NCBI GenBank assembly: GCA_039184865.1
Contig: JBCDAV010000007.1
Location: 142,339-206,338, forward strand
Source: Thermohalobaculum sp039184865
GTDB lineage: Bacteria; Pseudomonadota; Alphaproteobacteria; Rhodobacterales; Rhodobacteraceae
Reading direction: 5' to 3'
Length of the DNA: 64,000 bases
Shown piece after piece: positions 36,154 through 45,139 of this stretch. Below the pieces are notes generated by a model. The model did no database searches. It had not been told where the DNA came from and saw only the letters and a program-made list of their open reading frames with translations. Both the position numbers and the translations under genes were made by a program. The stretch's first letter is position 1. Every line of letters starts with the position of its first letter.

Positions 36154-36819
36154 ATGCCGACCCACCTGCCTCCTGACGAAATTCTTGCGGATTTCGCCTG
36201 CGGAACGAGCTCACCGGAGATCGAGCTTCTGATCGCCGCGCATCTTACGCGGTCGCCGGAAGGTCGTGAGCGGCTGGGTGAGTACGAGGTTATGGCGGGC
36301 GCGATGTTCGCTGAAGAGCCGGCGGAAGAGGTCAGCGATGAGGCGTTTGACGCAGTTATGTCGCTGATCGATCAGGACCCGGCGGCTGAACGCATCGACG
36401 CGGGCGGTCTGGGCAAGTCGGTCGTGTCCAAGAGTGATGTGTGTCCGATCCCTAAGCCGGTTATGGACCGGATCGGGTGCGCGTTCGATCAGATCCCGTG
36501 GAAGCGGCGTCTGCCGGGCATTGCGATATTCGACATCGATCTGGGCGAAGAGAACAAGGTCAGGCTTCTCAGGGCACGCCCGGGTGCGTCCGTGCCGCAA
36601 CATACGCATCACGGAACCGAACTGACGCTGATCATGCACGGTGAGTTGGAAGACGGCGGTGTGACTTACAAGGCTGGCGACGTCGCGGTGAATACCGAGG
36701 ACGACGACCACCAGCCGCGAGCGACCGGCAGCGAGACGTGTTATTGCCTGATTGTGCAGAAGGGCGACCTGCACTTCACCGGACGGTTCTCACGGATCCT
36801 CAACTACATAGGCGAATGA
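36154..36819 (+). CDS. ChrR-like anti-sigma/cupin protein with a degenerate zinc anti-sigma site
   Basis: 221 aa. The layout matches ChrR, the anti-sigma factor of the singlet-oxygen response: an N-terminal helical anti-sigma domain and a C-terminal cupin. Cupin zinc ligands H150, H152, E156 and H186 are present (QHTHHGTELT, DDDHQPR). In the N-terminal zinc site H4 and H30 remain, but the two cysteines of ChrR (HxxxCxxC) are Ser34 and Gly37 (HLTRSPEG). No rpoE-type sigma gene is adjacent. The stop overlaps the next gene start. Function may be cupin-based sensing without zinc-dependent sigma binding. Confidence 0.75.
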   Translation: MPTHLPPDEILADFACGTSSPEIELLIAAHLTRSPEGRERLGEYEVMAGAMFAEEPAEEVSDEAFDAVMSLIDQDPAAERIDAGGLGKSVVSKSDVCPIPKPVMDRIGCAFDQIPWKRRLPGIAIFDIDLGEENKVRLLRARPGASVPQHTHHGTELTLIMHGELEDGGVTYKAGDVAVNTEDDDHQPRATGSETCYCLIVQKGDLHFTGRFSRILNYIGE

Positions 36820-37457
36820 CCATGCCAAATCGGCGTGTTTTCCTGACGAGCGCTGCTGCGGCGCTCGCTACCCCGGCTATTGCCGCGACGACAGCGGATC
36901 GTGAGTTTCGGATCATCCGTGACGGCGATGATATCGGCTCGCACAGGCTGGACGCCGCAACGGGCGCCAACGGTTTCGAGATCGCGATTACCATTCGCAT
37001 CGCCGTGAAGATCCTCGGCATTACGGCCTATCGATACGAGATGGACAATCGCGAGGTCTGGCGCGACGGGCGGATCGTCTCGGTCGACAGCCGCGTCAAC
37101 GATGACGGGACCAAGGATCGCTGTATCATCAACGCGCGCGATAAGATTCTGTCGATCGAGGGCAGCCGTTTCAACGGTCAGGCGCCGAGCGAGGCGGTCA
37201 CCACCAGCTATTACGCCGCGCCGTTCCTGCAACGCAGACCCTGGCTATCGACACAGAGCGGCGCGCCGCTCGACCTGTCCGTGAAGCAGGACGCGCGGGC
37301 CGGCTGGTGGAGCGTGCGCGGAGAACTCGACACCAATCTCGGCTATGACGATGCGGGCGAATGGATCGCCTGCGAATTCGATGCGGGCGGGGAGCCTGCG
37401 CGCTACGACATCGCCTCCGGTTCCGGCCGGATCGGAGAGCTCTGGGCCAGCGCGTGA
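36816..37457 (+). CDS. Exported DUF6134-like protein with a Tat-like signal
   Basis: About 213 aa. The N-terminus PNRRVFLTSAAAALATPAIA carries a twin arginine followed by Phe-Leu and a hydrophobic stretch ending AxA, suggesting Tat export to the periplasm. The mature part is beta-rich (FRIIRDGDDIGSHRLDA), resembling DUF6134 proteins of unknown function. ATG 36816 overlaps the ChrR-like stop (ATGA); ATG 36822 is an alternative. It is in an operon with the ChrR-like gene and the SDR gene. Confidence 0.7.
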   Translation: MTMPNRRVFLTSAAAALATPAIAATTADREFRIIRDGDDIGSHRLDAATGANGFEIAITIRIAVKILGITAYRYEMDNREVWRDGRIVSVDSRVNDDGTKDRCIINARDKILSIEGSRFNGQAPSEAVTTSYYAAPFLQRRPWLSTQSGAPLDLSVKQDARAGWWSVRGELDTNLGYDDAGEWIACEFDAGGEPARYDIASGSGRIGELWASA

Positions 37458-38233
37458 GCATCTTTCAGAAAGTGATGCGGCCGTCCGACGGGTCGGCCTG
37501 GGTGACAGGTGCGTCCGCCGGGATCGGCCGCGCAGTCGCGATCAAGCTCGCAAAGAAAGGCTGGACGGTCTACGCGACGGCGCGACGGGCCGAGCCGCTC
37601 GAGGAGCTTGCGGCCGAGCAGGACGGCATCGTTGCCGTGCCCGGCGACGTCACCAGCCTCGATGACATGAAGTCCGCCGTCGCGCGGATCACCGCTGACG
37701 GGCCGCTCGCGCTCACGGTTCTGAATGCCGGAATCTACAAGCCGATGCGGGCACAGACATTCTCGGCCAAGGACGCGGCACAAACCTTTGACGTCAACCT
37801 GACCGGTGTCGCGAACGGGCTGGAGCCCGTCCTGGAGCACATGATCGGGCGGCGCGACGGCCATATCGCGCTGGTCGCGTCGGTTGCCGGATATCGCGGC
37901 CTGCCGAACGCGGTGGCATATTCGCCGACCAAAGCCGGGCTGATCGCAATGGCCGAGGCCCTGGCGATGGACATGGTCGATCTGGATGTCCGGATCTCCG
38001 TGATCAATCCCGGATTCGTCGAGACGGAGGCAACCTCGGTCAACGATTTCGAGATGCCGATGCTGCTGCAGCCGGACGAAGCGGCGCAGCACATCGTGGA
38101 CGGTCTGGAGAAGCCCGGATTCGAGATCCGCTTTCCCTGGCAGTTCGCTGCTTTCCTGCGCCTGATCGGTCTTTTGCCGAACCGGGCCTATGTCTGGGCC
38201 GTGCGCAAGGCGCTCGGCTGGGACAAGGTCTGA
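37454..38233 (+). CDS. Short-chain dehydrogenase/reductase
   Basis: 259 aa. TGASAGIG is the NAD(P)-binding glycine motif, LNAGIY the NAG-like segment and YSPTKAG the catalytic Tyr/Lys pair, with a serine in VASVAGY. Start GTG 37454 overlaps the upstream stop (GTGA); ATG 37475 is possible. As the third gene of an operon headed by a ChrR-like regulator, it could be part of an oxidative or photo-oxidative stress response. Substrate unknown. Confidence 0.85.
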   Translation: MSIFQKVMRPSDGSAWVTGASAGIGRAVAIKLAKKGWTVYATARRAEPLEELAAEQDGIVAVPGDVTSLDDMKSAVARITADGPLALTVLNAGIYKPMRAQTFSAKDAAQTFDVNLTGVANGLEPVLEHMIGRRDGHIALVASVAGYRGLPNAVAYSPTKAGLIAMAEALAMDMVDLDVRISVINPGFVETEATSVNDFEMPMLLQPDEAAQHIVDGLEKPGFEIRFPWQFAAFLRLIGLLPNRAYVWAVRKALGWDKV

Positions 38234-38319
38234 TCACAAACTGGCATTGCGCCCGATTGCAGCATTTATCACGCTCCCGTGATGAGGTACGAGTGTCTTG
38301 AGAAACACGGGAGCCCGCC

Positions 38320-38775
38320 ATGATCCGCAGCCTTGTCCTCGCCTTGTCACTCCTGCTGACGCCGGCCGCCGCCGTCGCCGAGTTGCGCAGCCCCGAGATC
38401 TACACGGATTTCCGGGGGGTTGCTCTCAAGGGGTATGACGCCGTCGCCTACCATCTGGAGCGCAAGCCGATTAAGGGCCAGGACAGCTTCGCCTATGAAT
38501 GGAAAGACGCGGTCTGGTTCTTCTCATCGGCCGAGAACCGCGACAGGTTCATCGCCGACCCGGAGCGCTGGGCCCCGCAATACGGCGGTTATTGCGCCTG
38601 GGCGATCGCGAAGGGGTCGACCCGCCCGATCAACCCGAAGATCTTCCGCATCTTCAATGACAAGCTGTACCTGAACCTGAACATGAAGGTTCACAAGGAA
38701 TGGCTGGATCAGCACAACCAGTTCATCGCGCGAGCCAACGAACAATGGCCGGATGTGCTGGTGCTGTCGAACTAA
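38320..38775 (+). CDS. Secreted YHS-domain protein
   Basis: 151 aa. A signal peptide ends at AVAEL (about residue 22). VALKGYDAVAYHLE followed by YGGYCAWAIAKG is the YHS-domain pattern found in many small periplasmic proteins of alphaproteobacteria, often linked to metal handling. GGGAG precedes ATG 38320. The gene is convergent with the lipoprotein gene; a GC-rich hairpin (38787-38816) lies between them without a T tract. Confidence 0.8.
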   Translation: MIRSLVLALSLLLTPAAAVAELRSPEIYTDFRGVALKGYDAVAYHLERKPIKGQDSFAYEWKDAVWFFSSAENRDRFIADPERWAPQYGGYCAWAIAKGSTRPINPKIFRIFNDKLYLNLNMKVHKEWLDQHNQFIARANEQWPDVLVLSN

Positions 38776-38823
38776 CAGACACGGAAGCGGCGCGAGACCC
38801 AGGGGCCCCGCGCCGCGCTCGAT

Positions 38824-39711
38824 CTACCGGATCGAGTAAGTCCCAGAGATGCGGTTTCCGAAGTCGATCGGTCCTGCGTCCCGGGTTCGCCCCGGTATTG
38901 CGATCCGGAAGATGACGTTGGGCTGACCGATCGTGCGCGTGACCGGGTTCTCGAGACCGGGGACACCATTCGCGCGGGCCGGATTGACGGCAAAGCCGAG
39001 CAAGACCCCGGTCCCGACAAGCTGATCGAGCTTCTTGCCCAGGACCACGCCGCCGCATCCGACGACCGAGCCGAAATCGACATCCTGTCTTTTCAGAGCC
39101 GCCATAAGCTGGTCGACATGGGGCTGCACGTTGGTCTCGAAATCAGCGTAGTTGATCAGCGTCTGACGTTCGATCGCGTTTCGGACAAACCGCCGGATGT
39201 CGGGCAAGCGCCGGTCGAGGAAACCTTCGATCACCTCGCGCACGCAGGCGTTCCCGGCGAAGGCGAGGCTCACGGTTCCGAAGATGTGCAACGGTTGGCC
39301 ACCGAGGCGACCGAAACGGATCAGACCGGGAAACTCGGCTTTGCCCATGGAGTCCGGCAGGGTCGTGAAGGGCTTGCCGTCGATTGCCGGAAGCCCGACG
39401 GTCCAGGTCACCTCGTCCTTGTGCTTGGTGTACGCAACCCGCGTCGAGCCCGGGAAGCCCATGATCGCGTCGAAGCGCACGGTGTAGACGTACCCTGTCT
39501 CGGCCGGCATGTTGAAGTGCAGAAGCTGGTTGAGATCGACCGTGACGTTCGTGCGCGCCAGCGTGCTGAGATCGGGGAAGCGGTCGGTCTGATCCAGCAC
39601 CGGCGGGTCCGCCACCGGCGCATCACCGGCAGTTGGTGCAGACGGACCGTCGTCGCCGGCACAGGCCGTCAAAAGGAGTGCCGCGAATGCGGCGAAGATA
39701 TTGATTCTCAT
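38824..39711 (-). CDS. Hypothetical lipoprotein (295 aa)
   Basis: Signal peptide with lipobox LLTAC at residues 13-17, followed by a Pro/Ala/Asp-rich spacer, so the protein is anchored to a membrane. The rest is a folded-looking domain without motifs I recognise; two cysteines in the second half (NACVRE, VVGCGG) could form a disulfide. Located alone on its strand between two intergenic regions. Confidence 0.6.
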   Translation of the reverse strand: MRINIFAAFAALLLTACAGDDGPSAPTAGDAPVADPPVLDQTDRFPDLSTLARTNVTVDLNQLLHFNMPAETGYVYTVRFDAIMGFPGSTRVAYTKHKDEVTWTVGLPAIDGKPFTTLPDSMGKAEFPGLIRFGRLGGQPLHIFGTVSLAFAGNACVREVIEGFLDRRLPDIRRFVRNAIERQTLINYADFETNVQPHVDQLMAALKRQDVDFGSVVGCGGVVLGKKLDQLVGTGVLLGFAVNPARANGVPGLENPVTRTIGQPNVIFRIAIPGRTRDAGPIDFGNRISGTYSIR

Positions 39712-39782
39712 GGGAAACTCTTCTCGTGATTGGTTTGCACAGAGAGTCTATGCCCGCTGCCAAGCGCGAGAAGTGACGACAA

Positions 39783-40208
39783 TCACAGATTGATCCCGGA
39801 AGATGAATTGCTTGCGAACAGCGAAGTGCTTTCTGAAGTCACTGGTGCGATATCGCCCTCGGCGGCGTGAGTGTTGGTGATGCCGACTTCGAGCTCGATT
39901 AGCGATTCTGTGCCCGGGCATCGTCCAGCGGTCGCGCCGAGATAGATCGGCCGCCCGAGTGTGGCAGAATTGCTCGGAGCAGGAACGATCCGCCGCGATG
40001 CGCGGCGGACGCCGTCCACATCGTCATCGCTCAAGAATGCGGACTGCCCGAGCCCCAAGTCCTCTGGCATGTCTGGCAAGTGGCCGCAAAAACGTCCGAG
40101 CTCCAATCCATGAACAGCCGATTTACTGTGGGGCGTTTCAAACAGAACAAGGCGCTCCGGGTCAGCTCTCGTACCGCGTGTTGCCGCGGCGGTCCGGATC
40201 GATTGCAA
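39783..40208 (-). CDS. Doubtful ORF between a lipoprotein gene and an XRE regulator
   Basis: A 141-codon frame that overlaps the 3' end of the XRE regulator gene by about 47 bp. The part after residue 60 (FLSDDDVDGVRRASRRI and later ELEVGITNT) has codon use compatible with the neighbours, while the first part looks non-coding. It has no recognised domain and no convincing ribosome binding site. It may be a remnant or chance frame; otherwise I see nothing in 39712-40161. Confidence 0.22.
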   Translation of the reverse strand: MQSIRTAAATRGTRADPERLVLFETPHSKSAVHGLELGRFCGHLPDMPEDLGLGQSAFLSDDDVDGVRRASRRIVPAPSNSATLGRPIYLGATAGRCPGTESLIELEVGITNTHAAEGDIAPVTSESTSLFASNSSSGINL

Positions 40209-41565
40209 GATCCTGGAAAAGCGGCTGGTGCGCGCGCTGGGAACACGCCTGGCGCGGGCAGAGATGGCAGTTGATCCCGATGGGGCTGAACGCCGCCGGA
40301 TCGGTCACGTTAAAGCTAGACGCATAACCGATGCGATCAGCATGGCGCAGTTCGCATCCCATCGCTATGGCGAGACGCCGGTCCTGCGTATCACGGCTGA
40401 ACACCGGCCGCTCGGTCGTGCGCGAGATCGTGAAAAAGCGCTCTCCGCCCGGAAGCTCGACGAACTGGGGCACAATCACGCCCGGGGTCCGAAACGCGGT
40501 GTGAATGTTCCAGACCGGGCACGCGCCGCCATATTCCGCAAGGTTGAACGACGTCGCGTTGAACCGTTTCGTGACGTTGCCCGCCTTGTCGACGCGCAGG
40601 AAGAAGAACGGCACGCCGTGCAGACCGTCGCGCTGCAAGGTCGTCAGGCGATGGCCGACCTGTTCGAAAGAGACCATGAAGGCGGCCGCAAGCCGGTCGA
40701 TGTCGTAATTGGTGCGCTCGGCCGCCGCGTGGAAAGGCTCGTACGGCATCAGGTAGGCGGCGGCGAAATAATTCGCGAGCTCGACATGGCAGCGCGCGAG
40801 GCCGTTATCGGGTAGACCTGTCCCTTGCGTGAGCCGGTCCAGCACGTCCTGAAGCTCGACGAGGCAGAGAACATGGGCGAGTTGGAAGATCCGGTTGCGG
40901 TGATCCAGCGCTTCCGAGAGGTGGATCACCGAGGCCTCGCGATCATAGACCCGGAGTCCCTGGTTGAGCGTCTCGACAGTCGCGGTTGAGACATCGATGC
41001 CGTGCGCGCGTTTCAGACGCATCTTGAGCACGGCGTAGGTGTCGTGCGGGTCGCAGGGGTCCTCGGCGCGGATGCGCTCGGCCGCGCGTTCCAGTTCGGG
41101 AAAATAGTTCGAGCGGTCCCGGAAGAAGTCGTGGATGATCGTCTCGGGCGAACGCTCAAGCATGGATCCGGAGATCCGCCCCTCGCCGGCCCGCAGCAGA
41201 TTGTCCAGCGTGGACCGGTGCGAACGATGCAGTCGGAGGAACATCTCGACGAGGCCGGGCGCGTGATCGAGTGCGGCGCGCAGTTCCTGCAAATCCGGCG
41301 GATCGCCCCCGAGGGCGGGATCTTGAACGGCGTTGCGCAGATCGGAGAGCCGCGTCGAGGTCTCGTCGCGGATCAGATCCTTCCAATCGACCCCGTATGT
41401 GTCGGACAGGGCCATGAGGATCTGGACCGAGAGCGAACGCTGATTGTTTTCAAGCAGAGCGACGTAAGGCGCGCTGACCCCGAGCGCCCGCGCCATCTGC
41501 GCCTGCGTCTGATTGTGCTCGCGCCTGAGTTGCCTCAATCGCGGTCCGACAAAGGTCTTTGACAT
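40162..41565 (-). CDS. ScfR/RamB-family XRE transcriptional regulator
   Basis: 467 aa. An XRE helix-turn-helix covers about residues 8-65 (LRREHNQTQAQMARALGVS). A middle segment resembles the ImmA/IrrE-type peptidase-like domain without a full HExxH (CHVELANYFAAAYLMP). The C-terminus has the cysteine cluster CHLCPRQACSQRAHQP typical of short-chain acyl-CoA-sensing RamB/ScfR-type regulators that control acetate, propionate or glyoxylate metabolism. It is divergent from the dehydrogenase/aminotransferase pair, about 140 bp apart, and probably controls them. Confidence 0.85.
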   Translation of the reverse strand: MSKTFVGPRLRQLRREHNQTQAQMARALGVSAPYVALLENNQRSLSVQILMALSDTYGVDWKDLIRDETSTRLSDLRNAVQDPALGGDPPDLQELRAALDHAPGLVEMFLRLHRSHRSTLDNLLRAGEGRISGSMLERSPETIIHDFFRDRSNYFPELERAAERIRAEDPCDPHDTYAVLKMRLKRAHGIDVSTATVETLNQGLRVYDREASVIHLSEALDHRNRIFQLAHVLCLVELQDVLDRLTQGTGLPDNGLARCHVELANYFAAAYLMPYEPFHAAAERTNYDIDRLAAAFMVSFEQVGHRLTTLQRDGLHGVPFFFLRVDKAGNVTKRFNATSFNLAEYGGACPVWNIHTAFRTPGVIVPQFVELPGGERFFTISRTTERPVFSRDTQDRRLAIAMGCELRHADRIGYASSFNVTDPAAFSPIGINCHLCPRQACSQRAHQPLFQDLAIDPDRRGNTRYES

Positions 41566-41705
41566 GGCTTTCGCTTACAGACTTACAGAAATGTAACTTT
41601 GTTATGTAAACAACTAACACACATACTCGAAATTTCGAGCAACAATCTGTCCGTTGCGATATTTCGCCCTACATCACGTCGCGACTCATAAGTCATCCGC
41701 GGACC

Positions 41706-42764
41706 ATGGCCATGACCCACAAAATTCTCATCCTCGGAGCCTCGTACGGTTCCCTTCTCGGAACCAAGCTGGCGATGGCCGGCCACGATGTCACGCTGGT
41801 GTGCAGGCATCGCACATCGGCGCTGATCAATGCCGAGGGAACCGAGGTCCGCATCAAGCTCAAGGGCGAAGATACGCACCGCAGCATCTTCTCGCGCGAT
41901 CTGCCGGGCAAGATCGATGCAAAGACGCCGGACGAGGTCGATCCGGCCGAGTACGATATGGTCGGCCTCGCGATGCAGGAGCCGCAATACGGAACGCATG
42001 AAATCTGGACGCTGATGGTCAAGATCGCGGAGGCGCGCGTGCCGTGTCTGTCGATCATGAACATGCCGCCGCTGCCCTACCTCAAGCGCATTCCGGCGCT
42101 GGCCGACATGGACCTCGACTTGGCGTTCACGCAACCGCGCGTGTGGGATCGTTTCGAGCCCGGTCTGGTGACGCTGTGCAGCCCTGACCCGCAGGCTTTC
42201 CGTCCGCCCGAAGAGGCCGCCAACGTTCTGCATGTCGGCTTGCCGACGAACTTCAAGGCGGCACCTTTTGCCGAAGCAGCCCACAACGAGATCCTGACAA
42301 AGCTGGCGGATGACATCGCCGCGGTGGAGCTGGACGGCAACGACGTTCCGGTGAAACTGCGCGTGCACGACTCGCTGTTTGTGCCGCTGGCAAAGTGGTC
42401 GATGCTGCTGACCGGCAACTACCGTTGCGTACAGCCGGGCGAGAACCGGCCGATCCGGGACGCTGTGCATTCGGACCTCGATCTCTCGCGCGCGATCTAC
42501 TCCTACGTGGACGATCTTGCCCGACACCTCGGCGCCGATCCGGCCGATCAGGTGCCGTTCGAGAAGTATGCGAAGGCCGCCGAAAGCCTCCTGAAGCCGT
42601 CATCCGCCGCGCGTGCAATCGCTGCGGGCGCCCCGCTGATCGAGCGCGTTGACCGTCTGATCCAGCTGATCGGCCGTGCAATCGACCGCCCGCACCTCGA
42701 AGTCGACCGCACAGTGAAAATTGTCGACGAAAAGCTCGCACAAAACTCGACCCGCGCGGCCTGA
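41706..42764 (+). CDS. Opine/ketopantoate-type NAD(P)-dependent dehydrogenase
   Basis: 352 aa. The N-terminal Rossmann motif is LILGASYGSLLGTKLA, followed by VTLVCRH, as in PanE/ApbA and octopine/nopaline dehydrogenases. The C-terminal helical domain (KLRVHDSLFVPLAKWSMLLTGNY) resembles the catalytic domain of those families. It probably reduces a keto or imino acid. Only 42 bp separate it from the class V aminotransferase gene, implying shared substrates such as an imino/keto acid and its amine. ATG 41706 and ATG 41712 are both possible. Confidence 0.75.
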   Translation: MAMTHKILILGASYGSLLGTKLAMAGHDVTLVCRHRTSALINAEGTEVRIKLKGEDTHRSIFSRDLPGKIDAKTPDEVDPAEYDMVGLAMQEPQYGTHEIWTLMVKIAEARVPCLSIMNMPPLPYLKRIPALADMDLDLAFTQPRVWDRFEPGLVTLCSPDPQAFRPPEEAANVLHVGLPTNFKAAPFAEAAHNEILTKLADDIAAVELDGNDVPVKLRVHDSLFVPLAKWSMLLTGNYRCVQPGENRPIRDAVHSDLDLSRAIYSYVDDLARHLGADPADQVPFEKYAKAAESLLKPSSAARAIAAGAPLIERVDRLIQLIGRAIDRPHLEVDRTVKIVDEKLAQNSTRAA

Positions 42765-42806
42765 CCGCCACCTTCCCGATACCCAACGTTTACCAAAGGA
42801 AATCCG

Positions 42807-43997
42807 ATGACTGGCTTCAATGGTCTTGCCGTGCCCGGCCCCACGAACATGCCCTTCCAGATCCGTCAGGCGATGGATGTGCCTCTGGAAGATCATCGCG
42901 CGCCGGATTTCCCGGAGTTCACGCTGCCGCTGTTCGCCGATCTGAAAAAGGCTTTCATGACCGAAACCGGTCACGTCTTCATCTTCCCGGGTTCGGGCAC
43001 CGGCGGCTGGGAGTCGGCGATCGCGAACACGCTTTCGCCCGGCGACAAGGTACTTGCGTCGGTCTTCGGCCAGTTCTCGCACCTCTGGGTCGACATGTGC
43101 GAGCGCTTTGCCCTCGACGTGGACGCGATCCAGGTCCCGTGGGGCCAGGGCGTCCCGCTCGCCGAATACCGCGCGAAGCTGGAAGCCGACAAAACGCACG
43201 CGATCAAGGCCGTTCTGGTCACGCATAATGAAACCGCGACCGGCGTGACGTCGGACGTCAAGGGCGTGCGCGACATCCTCGATGATCTCGGGCACCCGGC
43301 CATGCTGTTCGTCGACGGCGTGTCGTCGATCGGCTCTTTGGAGTTCCGCATGGACGATTGGGGTGTGGACGTCGCCGTCTCCGGCTCGCAGAAAGGCTTC
43401 ATGCTGCCGACAGGTCTCGCAATCGTCGGCGTCAGCCAGAAGGCGATGGAAGCCAAGAAGTCGTCCAAAATGCCGGTCTGCTTCTTCGACTACGACGACA
43501 TGATCAAAACCAACGCGCAGGGGTACTTCCCTTACACGCCTGCGACGACGCTGCTGCGCGGGTTGCGCGCATCGCTCGACATGCTGTTCGAGGAAGGTCT
43601 GGAGAACGTCTTCGCCCGGCACAACCGACTTGCGTCGGGCGTTCGCGCCGCTGTCGATGCGTGGGGCCTTCGCAACTGCGCGCAGGCACCGCAGTGGCAC
43701 TCGGACACGGTCACTGCAATTCTGGTGCCGGAAGGCTTCGATGCCAACGACGTCATCAAGACAGCGTTCCACAAGTACAACCTGTCGCTCGGCGCGGGCC
43801 TGACGAAGGTCGCCGGCAAGGTCTTCCGGATCGGCCACCTGGGCTACCTGAACGAAATCATGGTCATGCAGGCGCTTGGCGGCGTCGAACTGGCAATGCA
43901 CGAGGTCGGCATACCGTTCGAGCCGGGCGCAGGCACAGGCGCTGCCGTGCGTGCCTTCGCTCAGCCGGCAACCGCTGTCCGGATCGCCGCGGAATAA
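42807..43997 (+). CDS. Class V aminotransferase, serine/aspartate-glyoxylate type
   Basis: 396 aa PLP enzyme. SGSQKGFML places the PLP lysine at K196, LFVDGVSSIG holds the aspartate that binds the pyridine nitrogen and PGSGTGGWES binds phosphate. Sequence style matches the alanine/serine/aspartate-glyoxylate aminotransferases (SgaA, BhcA). It likely transfers an amino group to glyoxylate. The other genes of the beta-hydroxyaspartate cycle (bhcB, bhcC, bhcD) are not next to it. It ends at a strong intrinsic terminator (44027-44055). Confidence 0.85.
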   Translation: MTGFNGLAVPGPTNMPFQIRQAMDVPLEDHRAPDFPEFTLPLFADLKKAFMTETGHVFIFPGSGTGGWESAIANTLSPGDKVLASVFGQFSHLWVDMCERFALDVDAIQVPWGQGVPLAEYRAKLEADKTHAIKAVLVTHNETATGVTSDVKGVRDILDDLGHPAMLFVDGVSSIGSLEFRMDDWGVDVAVSGSQKGFMLPTGLAIVGVSQKAMEAKKSSKMPVCFFDYDDMIKTNAQGYFPYTPATTLLRGLRASLDMLFEEGLENVFARHNRLASGVRAAVDAWGLRNCAQAPQWHSDTVTAILVPEGFDANDVIKTAFHKYNLSLGAGLTKVAGKVFRIGHLGYLNEIMVMQALGGVELAMHEVGIPFEPGAGTGAAVRAFAQPATAVRIAAE

Positions 43998-44026
43998 GTT
44001 TTCCCTCCCAGCAATGGGACACTGAA

Positions 44027-44055
44027 TGACCGCCTTCGGGCGGTCACTTTTTTTT
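44027..44055 (+). terminator. Rho-independent terminator after the aminotransferase gene
   Basis: A perfect 8-bp stem (TGACCGCC 44027-44034 with GGCGGTCA 44039-44046) with a TTCG tetraloop is followed by C and a run of nine T. It separates the dehydrogenase/aminotransferase operon from the radical SAM gene. Confidence 0.9.
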
Positions 44056-44130
44056 CAGGCCCGTCAATCCGGATTGACAGTGCAGGCGCCGCGCGTGCAA
44101 CGCTTCGGGCACGCAGAAGACAGGCCTTTC

Positions 44131-45090
44131 ATGAATGACCACAACGACCTGACCACCGGGACGCGTCTTGAAAAGTTCTCGGATCCGGACGTTACGGCGG
44201 CGGGCGAGCCCCGCGCGAAGGTGCCCTTGCGCACGCTGGAAACGCTCTGGTTCAACACAGGTACGCTCTGTAACATCCAGTGCGCGAACTGTTACATCCT
44301 GTCGAGCCCAACCAACAACGATCTGGTCTATCTGACCGAAGCGGAGGTCGTCCGGTATCTCGACGAGATCGAGGAAAGGAGCTTTGCGACGCGCGAGATC
44401 GGCTTCACTGGCGGCGAGCCGTTCATGAACCCGCAAATGTGCGCGATGGCGCGCGCATCCCTCGAGCGCGGGTTTGAAGTGCTGATCCTGACCAACGCGA
44501 TGCGTCCGATGATGCGTCCGAAGGTGCAGCGCGAACTCGAAGCGCTGATCGCGGAGTTCGGCGATCGCCTGACGCTCAGGGTCTCGCTCGACCACTACAC
44601 GCCCGAGAAACATGACGAACAGCGCGGGCGCGGAACATTCGACGTCACTCTAGAGGGCATGCGCTGGATGCGCGATCGCGGTGCCAGGATGAGTGCTGCG
44701 GGGCGCTCGCTCTGGAGCGAGGACGAGGACACGGCGCGCGCCGGTTTCGCGGAGCTGTTCCGGGCCGAGGGCTTTCCGATCGATACGAATGATCCGGGCA
44801 CGATGGTGATCTTTCCCGAGATGGATGAGACCGTCGAGGTGCCGGAGATCACCACGGCGTGCTGGGGGATACTGGGCAAGACGCCCGATACGGTCATGTG
44901 CTCAAACGCCCGCATGGTCGTGAAGCGCAAAGGCGCGGAGGCACCCACGGTGCTGGCCTGCACATTGCTGGCCTATGATCGACAGTTCGAAATGGGCACG
45001 CGGCTGGCCGATGCGGCACGTCCGGTGGCGCTGAACCATCCGCATTGCGCCAAGTTCTGCGTGCTCGGCGGGGCTCGCTGTTCGGCCTGA
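44131..45090 (+). CDS. Radical SAM protein with C-terminal cysteine-rich region
   Basis: 319 aa. C47, C51 and C54 in LCNIQCANCY form the CxxxCxxC motif for the 4Fe-4S cluster that cleaves SAM, and FTGGEPFMNP is the SAM-binding GGE motif. Later cysteines (TACWGIL, VMCSNAR, LACTLL, AKFCVLGGARC) form a SPASM-like region for extra clusters. Substrate unknown; no precursor peptide gene is seen adjacent. ATG 44131 is chosen over upstream frame because the upstream part overlaps the terminator. Confidence 0.8.
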   Translation: MNDHNDLTTGTRLEKFSDPDVTAAGEPRAKVPLRTLETLWFNTGTLCNIQCANCYILSSPTNNDLVYLTEAEVVRYLDEIEERSFATREIGFTGGEPFMNPQMCAMARASLERGFEVLILTNAMRPMMRPKVQRELEALIAEFGDRLTLRVSLDHYTPEKHDEQRGRGTFDVTLEGMRWMRDRGARMSAAGRSLWSEDEDTARAGFAELFRAEGFPIDTNDPGTMVIFPEMDETVEVPEITTACWGILGKTPDTVMCSNARMVVKRKGAEAPTVLACTLLAYDRQFEMGTRLADAARPVALNHPHCAKFCVLGGARCSA

Positions 45091-45139
45091 GCGGCCTCGA
45101 CGTCCGATGATTTTCGAAGATCGTGCGCGCCCGGCGTGC

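Noticed and set aside
38787..38816. Terminator between the YHS and lipoprotein genes
   Set aside because: An 8-bp GC stem exists, but there is no T tract on either strand and the loop is long.
42807..43997. Beta-hydroxyaspartate cycle operon
   Set aside because: Only a BhcA-like aminotransferase is present; the dehydratase, aldolase and iminosuccinate reductase genes are not adjacent.
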